Below the pieces are notes generated by a model. That model was not told the DNA's origin. It ran no database searches and was given only the letters and a program-made list of their open reading frames with translations. From positions 303,544 through 367,543 of the forward strand of contig NC_045151.1 of NCBI RefSeq assembly GCF_008831285.2: a stretch of 64,000 bases of DNA. The letters are read 5' to 3'. Both the position numbers and the translations under genes were made by a program. Every line of letters starts with the position of its first letter. Positions within the stretch are counted from its first letter, which is position 1. This DNA comes from Nymphaea colorata. Its lineage: Eukaryota; Streptophyta; Magnoliopsida; Nymphaeales; Nymphaeaceae. This document shows positions 57,587-64,000 of this stretch, piece after piece.

Positions 57587-60463
57587 GTATGCCATGATCT
57601 TCCTTCTGCAAATCTCTTTCGCTGTTTGGAATCTCAAGTTTCTTTCTGTAGTCTGTTCATTGATTTCATGGCTATGGTGGCAGTTTCAACTGTATCTGTA
57701 GCAGCAGTAAATAGTTTATTACCGGATTGTGAAAACAGATGGACCTCGACCACTGAAATCTTCGTTTCTTCTTCTAATCATGACTCGAAGGTCTGTAGGT
57801 TCAAAAAGGATGCAGGACATCATTTGTGCTGCATCTGTGCTTCAGCATCTTGCCCAAAAGACTAGGTGATTAGTAGAAAATCTATAGTTTTCCAGTCTTT
57901 TTCATACTATAAGAATAGCTTTCATAAAAAAGAAAATTACAGTGAAAAAAAGTACGAACCTCTCATGTGCTTTCATTGTTTGAGATGACAAAGCTTTTTT
58001 CATCCCCTGGTGCTCTCTCACTCTCCCTCTCTCTCTTTGAATCTCCTATCACATAAAAAAGGGAATCCTGTCTGACATTACTGCTATGCGGCTTAATTAT
58101 CTCTTGCTTTTCTTCTCTCTTTTCAAGGGTGTCAAGGTCACGGAAGAAAAATAATGGCGGTTTGAAAAGGACTAAGGCGTGATGAATGTGTCAACAGTTC
58201 ATATATTTTGTGCTGTTTCTTATGGAAAATGGAACTAAACCTGAACATATATTAGTCAACTTTTGTATTAAACTAAAAGCTCCAAAGCTCTAATTTTTTT
58301 ATTTTTTTATATGATCATCTCATGTCAAATTAAAGGAAAAATCCAAAAGAAGAGATGTAATCATCTGTCAAATCATATCTTAAAATGCTTAGTCCTCTTG
58401 ACCTGAAGCATTTGGACCCACAAAAAAAGTAGACAACGACCGCTCATCAGGATGGATATTGCTAATTTGACATTCAAAGGAACGTGATTTGGCCCGTTAA
58501 ATATAATCCATAGTCAAACCAGAAGTGAAAAAACTTGCATCATCAGTTTATAATAAAAATATTCTGTATGTTAAGATTGCTTAGTAAAAAAGAAAAGAAA
58601 AAAACAAGGTTTGCCTAGTAAGAAAGAAATGTGAAGACTGCCAAGTTGAGGATTCCAACTCAAATGCCAATCCTCTTATTGTTTTTTTGTCTGTTTTCTT
58701 TGTTGAGGTTTTTCCTTTTAAGAGTTCTTACAGAGCACCAACTAGTTTTCCTGTTGGGTGTTTTTCTCGCCGTGGAAAACTAAAGAAGATCATTTTACAA
58801 AAGCATGTTTAACTTTTCAAAGCATAAAAGAAAACATGCTCGTGTTTGAAATGTTTTATATGTTCAGCCCATAAAGCCTTCTTTCGTTTTGTCTCCGTAT
58901 GGTAAGACTTGCCTGTATCACATGGTTGACCGTATCATATGATATGGTTAATACGTTTAGGTATCATATGATATAGGTAATACGTTTACGATACACATGC
59001 ATATCGTATATTATAAGAATATCGTACATATATCATACTATCGTGTATTATAAGCATATCGTACATATCATACAGTATGATATGGGTCCGGTCCGTAAGG
59101 TGACATATAGATAACACTCATTTAAAACTAGCATTGCATCATGCACAGTATAATTAGTCGTATGAACCTTTCTGAATTTTTTTTAGTATAATTCTTGATA
59201 AGCACTGTGTAAAAGTTTTTGGTTAAATATTTTCGACCCTTATCAGCTGATGCTCATCGTCTCGATCTGTGAGCCAATTTCCAATTGGTACATGCTAACA
59301 TGGAACTTTGGCTTTTTTCTCTTTTCTAGTTTTTAACTAATTGAAATCAATTTGTAGTTATTTTAAAAGAACAAAAACAACTTGGGGCTGACATGCTGAT
59401 TTAGGATGCACGTGGAGGGTCGGATCCAGATCCAGAAAAGGCAAGAATACACCTTTCCCAATTCAGATTTCTGATTGATTCTGATTTGGTTCGGGTACAA
59501 GATCTGAAACACAAATCCATACAAAATTACAAATATCAAGCTTGGATACTATTTTCTTTAATTTAATTGAATTTTGAGTGTGGAATCTAACAAATTAGAA
59601 AAGATGGCCACCTCATTTTGAGTATAGAATGAAATCTATGTCTTTTTTAGTGTATAGGGAAATTTTGAGGGAATTTGGTCCGCTGAATAACGGGAAAGTA
59701 CTTTCGTTGCTCTATTTGAAGACTCTCGAGCATATCCAAATACAGCGAATATCTTCACGTTCTTTTACCCCAAGGTCACGAACAATGACGACTCTGAAGA
59801 GTCAAGGCTTCCAGTGAAACTTGGAACTGTTCTTGGATCTCTCCCTGATTAATTTAAAATGTTTCCCGTTTTGGGGCAATGAAAATATTTCTCTCTTACG
59901 TGGCTTACGGTGAAAGAGAGCTGCACTTTAATGTGTTCTTCTGTGTCGCGGACATTGCCCTGCTATTTTTATGATCAGATATAAGTTTTTGCCGGGAAAG
60001 CAAGATGAAAACGTGGCTGGATCGGCGGGAGATGCTCAAGAAGTGGGAAGATTTTAAGTTGGAAATCGCGGAAAGACCAAAGCGCTGCGTTCTTTCTTGA
60101 TTGCCTCCCCCTGATTAGGAAAGGGTGAGATTGAGCTTTCGTTGGGAGAGTTTCTCTGGTGATTCGAAGGTTTTGTGTTCTTTCTTATACCGAAACTCCC
60201 GGGTTTTGCCTGTGTAATAGACCGACCCGAATTTAGCTTGGATTTTTTGTTTATTCCGAGAGATTTGGGGCTTCCTTCCGGTGGAAGGTGTTTTGTTGGA
60301 TGGTTCTTGGAATTTGGATGTGCATGAGTTGAAAAAAAGTGAAGGCTGATTTGCTTTTGGAGATGGCTTTCGTGGGAGAATTTTGAGTTTCTTTTGGTGA
60401 AGGGGAATTTTTATTAGTTTGGGCAATTGGGTTTGCGTAAATCGAGCCAGGGACGCGAATTTC
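57587..60463. other. Interval between the two choline-kinase first exons
   Basis: No choline-kinase exon or other gene found. If exon A is spliced to exon 2 this is part of a 3.96-kb intron containing exon B's promoter. 58932-58989 holds a 29-bp tandem pair with TATCATATGATAT, followed by repeated ATCGTAC/ATTATAAG words to about 59090. A CT-rich run lies at 58016-58040. Confidence 0.5.
58932..59090. repeat. TATCATATGATAT repeats
   Basis: GTATCATATGATAT..GGTTAATACGTTTA occurs twice in tandem (58932 and 58961). It is followed by two copies of a roughly 37-bp block with ATTATAAG and ATATCGTACATAT. The palindromic core can form a small hairpin. Confidence 0.7.
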
Positions 60464-60664
60464 ATGCAAGATTTGCATTTCCTCGGGGAACGTTTGGGTT
60501 CCTTTAGTGGGAAAAATAGTTTGAACGGTTTGAATGATTTGGGTCGGCGTAAATTGAGATATCGATGCCGAACTGCATCTAGGATTTGCATTTCCCGGAC
60601 GAGTTTGAGGTCTTCTTTGGAGAAATTCTCGATCTACTCGGTGAGCCGGTTGGTTTCTTCCGAC
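60464..60664 (+). other. Leader of exon B, open in frame (possible 67-residue extension)
   Basis: From an ATG at 60464 the frame is open into exon B without a stop. The encoded stretch is rich in Arg, Ser and Leu ([20 protein letters not shown]) with few acidic residues in its second half, a composition seen in organelle transit peptides. Exon A has no equivalent because of an upstream stop. More likely 5' UTR, but the alternative start is worth noting. Confidence 0.35.
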
Positions 60665-62641
60665 ATGGTGGCTAATTGCAGAGAAGCGGAGCATTCCCTT
60701 CCCAAGGAAGCGCAGAAGCTCCTTCTATCATTGGCAGCGGGATGGGAAGATATCGTTGACGAGAAGGAACTAAAGGTGGTCCGCCTCAAAGGAGCGATGA
60801 CCAATGAGGTTTACCAGTGTCATTGGCTGACGAAGAAGGGCACGTCGTCCAGGAAGGTCCTGGTTAGGATATACGGCGAAGGAGTTGACGTCTTCTTCGA
60901 TCGCAATGATGAAATACGTACGTTTGAATGCATGTCAAGGCACGGGCAGGGGCCTCGGCTTCTTGGTCGTTTCCCTAATGGCCGCATCGAGGAGTTTATT
61001 CATGCAAGGGTATTGCGAGAATCATAATTCTCTACTTCCTTTTAGACTATATCTCCTTCACCAAATTGATAAAGTTATGCTAAATAATTTAGCAACCAAC
61101 CATTGATATCGATGATCTACGGTTTCTCTCACGTCTTAGCAATTTTTTTTATTCATTATTTCCCTTTTTCTGTGCAATTTTTAGATTATGAAATCTTGGT
61201 TGCTTCGATTGATTGTCGGGTTGCTTCATTTGCCATAATTAGTATCTGAATCATGTCAACTTCTCCTATAGTTATCCAAAATCTAGAGGAGTTGAGCTAA
61301 ATCAAGTTTAATGTTCTCCTTGGTCATTGAATTAGGGTGGTAGATGTTAAATTTAGACAATCTTACTTCTTGTCGACTAATACAATTTATTATCCAATAT
61401 TTTGGTTATCTAGTACCCTGTTTATATATATACAGTAAATTCAATTTTTTAAGGTTTGTCTTCCATCTGTTTTTTTATAATGGTGCATGCAAGTAATGCA
61501 ATTTTATCTAATTTTTTTTATTTGTTCTTGCGGATATTGTTGCAGACACTTTCAGCGGCTGATCTGCGTGACCCAGAGATATCTGCATTGATAGCAGCTA
61601 AATTGAGAGAATTTCATGACCTTGACATGCCGTTGCCAAAAGACCCACTCCTCTGGAATCGACTAAGGTCAATGGTCATTTCAACAGCAATGACTTGCAC
61701 AAATTTCAAATTCCTTGCTTAATCAATCTTTTTTTGCAGGAACTGGCTTAAAGTGGCTACAAAACTTTGCTCTACAGAAGAAGCTGCAGAATTTGAGCTG
61801 GACAAGATTGGAGAGGAGATAAATATCTTAGAAAAGGAGCTCTCGAACGACAATCATAAGATAGGCTTCTGTCACAATGATCTACAGTATGGAAATATCA
61901 TGATGGATGAGGAGACCAAAGTGCTAACCATCATAGTAAGTCCATTCCCTGTTCTGATAAAACTTTTGCAGCTTAAGTCAACTCATCTTTCCCTTTTCTC
62001 ATGCCCGTAGGATGAGGTACCTTTGTTTTTCTGTAACAACCTGTTTCCAGAAGATGTTGAACTGATATTTGGAGGACTAAGGATTTTAAGTCTTCAACGA
62101 CATTTATTGGCTCATTATATCTTATTCTTTGACCTGGCATGTAATTCCTTTAAACATGTAAACTTGAAGAACATGCCAGTGGAATTGAAATGACAGACGA
62201 TTTGGCTAAGCTTAACCCTGCAAGTTTAATGATGCTCTTCTACTTCTGCATACTATATATTTTTGGACTAGCACTTCCCACATCCTTAGTCAATGATCTA
62301 TACAACAGCTTATTCTTTGTTTTCAATTTCAGGACTATGAGTATGCAACTTTTAATCCTGTTGCTTATGATATTGCAAATCACTTCTGTGAAATGGCTGC
62401 TGATTATCATACCGAAACACCTCATATTTTGGACTTTAACAAATATCCAGGTAAAGTGGCCTTGCTTTAATATATTTATGGAGAGCTTGAAAAGAAGAAA
62501 CTTCTTGAATTTTTTATTATGTTATAGACGTGTTTACATGTCAAAACATATATATATGTTAGATAATTTTTAAAATTTGTTTTCCTTGGACAGACTATGA
62601 GGAGCGTAAAAGGTTTGTCTATGTATACCTAACTTCTTCAG
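60665..62641 (+). CDS. Choline kinase, exons 1-5 (3' end beyond window)
   Basis: Exons: 60665-61009, 61546-61667, 61740-61935, 62333-62450, 62594-62641, all with GT-AG borders and consistent phase. The partial product is 276 residues; the family usually has about 340-370, so the C-terminus lies past 64000. N-lobe: [19 protein letters not shown] and [20 protein letters not shown]. Catalytic site: [13 protein letters not shown] (Brenner-type H-x-D...N, residues 201-208) and [20 protein letters not shown] with metal-binding D222, followed by CEMAADYH, the choline/ethanolamine kinase signature. Start chosen at ATGGTGGCT because exon A begins identically; an in-frame ATG at 60464 would add 67 residues. 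Cytosolic choline kinase is the best call; ethanolamine kinase is less likely given the N-lobe wording. Confidence 0.92.
61010..61545 (+). other. Choline kinase intron 1 (from exon B)
   Basis: Starts GTATTG and ends TTGTTGCAG; T-rich before the acceptor. No gene inside; a frame at 61456-61722 runs from intron into exon 2. Confidence 0.85.
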
Positions 62642-64000
62642 GTAAATTTCTTAATTTTCCAAATTTCACTGAACTATCTTTTTTTAATTCGAGTTGGATT
62701 GTTTGGAAGCTAGATAAGCGGCATAGTTATGTCTGGTGCATGCGTCTACATGTTGGCAATCGTTTACTGCTTACATAGTCAAAAGGTTTAAGAATCTTTA
62801 TTCATGCTTTCTTTTGCTATATTCCCACAAAAGTACATGTGGGTAAGCCTTTCACACTAAGAACGACCAATTGTTTGTGCTTTTGGTGATTTGGAGAATA
62901 TGCAACTTATCCAATCATGGTAATAAATCCAGTTGACAAAGATTTAGCATGTTGTCTGATGCTTATGTTCAAGTGAGAAAATGATTGTTGATATCCCCCA
63001 AAACTAATTTACTAGCAGGGTTGGACATACTTCTCTTCATGCATCCACCAGCAAATGGTCATGCTTGTTTACTTCCGAGGTCCATGGTAGTTGGTTCTTG
63101 GTTGATCAGAGAAGAAATATTTTCTTCTTACATGAATTCCAAGTAAGACGTACATATATACATACATATAGTTATACATCCACATGCATATATGTGTGCG
63201 AAAAATATTTTGGTACTAGTGAAGGTAGAAGTAGCAGAAGCTAGTCGTCATGTCCTTTCAAAATTTCAACACTTTGCAGATTAAACATTACTGATGTCAT
63301 CTAAATTATTTTATTTTTTTGGTAAGAAATAAATTTTAACATGTCCGATCTTTTTTAGTCGATAATGAATACTTCATAGCCTGGAAAAAGTGTGATTCAC
63401 AATATCATGTTCCAAAATCAGATGAAATATACAGCTGAAGTTTGATTCTTATTAAGCATACCATGTTGACCACATGTACATCTTTTGGTTAAGTTAATGC
63501 AACATGTGCATATAATTGTCGCGTAAAATGCTCATAAGTTCATCTTGCTAGATTTATATAGCAGTTGTGCAAGTGATTTGGAATTTTAATATGTAAAATG
63601 TCCAACAAAGTGCAAACCAAAAAACAGTTCTTGTCTTGTAGTTCCCTGTTTCTTTGTATCACAAACCTGATCCGAAGTACCACCTGCTAATGGTGTAAGA
63701 ATATGGATCTATCAGTATCAACTTCTGATTTGAGTCAACTAAATGAGCAGATATACTTGGCAAACTCTTTCTTAATTTCAAGGGTTAGGAGAATCTTTGG
63801 CTGCTAACGAACTGACCTTGAAAACTAACATCATCTCTTATGGACAGTGAAAGGTGCAATATCTTGTACTGCACCCTCCATTTCTACATACTGAGATTGT
63901 ATCTGATAATGTTTCTCTAAAACGAATTTCTCCTATTGTTTTTTTTATTATCAGCACCATTTTCTTATACATTCCCACTATTATGGTGGTAATGAACTTT
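62642..64000 (+). other. Choline kinase intron 5, running to window end
   Basis: Begins GTAAATTT after exon 5 (ending YLTSSG). No sequence encoding the expected C-terminal region (the Trp-rich segment ending the kinase fold) is seen up to 64000. A possible acceptor near 63846 leads to a frame without family similarity that soon stops. Confidence 0.6.

Noticed and set aside
57587-57865. Extension of exon A to codon 215
   Set aside because: After FIHAR the frame loses family similarity exactly at a GT donor that matches the splice site of exon B.
63840-63900. Possible choline-kinase exon 6
   Set aside because: A CAG acceptor is present but the following frame does not resemble the C-terminal region and reaches a stop after about 15 codons.

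Overview
The window is nuclear DNA of a flowering plant. The evidence is a spliced gene with GT-AG introns (choline kinase), remnants of plant-expanded families (a BAHD acyltransferase and cysteine-rich receptor-like kinases), Ty1/copia retrotransposons, and a decayed nuclear insertion of plastid ycf1. No prokaryotic operon, CRISPR array or virus is present. The species cannot be fixed from sequence alone. Most of the window is AT-rich, repeat-dominated intergenic DNA; the only clearly functional gene region is the last 8 kb.

Layout. 1-916: AT-rich DNA with a roughly 70-bp minisatellite. 917-5245: one arm of a large inverted duplication whose partner is 43465-47622. 5650-9745: a satellite array with a period near 548 bp made of two diverged halves of about 274 bp; a near-perfect palindrome (5886-6678) sits at its left end. 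9745-11257: a 5'-truncated copia element (RT, RNase H, 3' LTR). 11733-12760: a TIR element with a 9-bp target duplication. 13540-13756: a receptor-kinase fragment. 14623-15140: a copia gag/protease fragment. 19048-19953: a 5'-truncated BAHD acyltransferase gene with one in-frame stop. 22865-24965: six tandem 375-bp units, each holding a hairpin. 24880-26720: another copy of the family that makes up the 43-kb arm. 27902-28072: a second kinase fragment. 30664-37637: a full-length but decayed copia element on the minus strand, with LTRs, PBS and a 5-bp target duplication. 40309-41558: a long inverted repeat with an insertion in one arm. 47880-49140: copia integrase remnant abutting the plastid ycf1 insertion (49160-50232). 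50880-52170: GC-rich, probably non-autonomous DNA elements.

The genic end (55.8-64 kb) carries two homologous choline-kinase first exons in tandem (57230-57586 and 60665-61009), about 75% identical in protein. Only the second is followed by the remaining exons (61546 onward), and the gene runs off the window after exon 5. Both first exons end in the same splice phase, so they could be alternative first exons of a single gene; otherwise the first is an isolated duplicated exon.

The most unusual theme is foldback structure at every scale: two independent tandem arrays whose units are themselves hairpins, two long palindromes of 0.4-0.7 kb arms, and a 4-kb inverted duplication 38 kb apart. All are plausible sources of double-stranded RNA and small RNAs.
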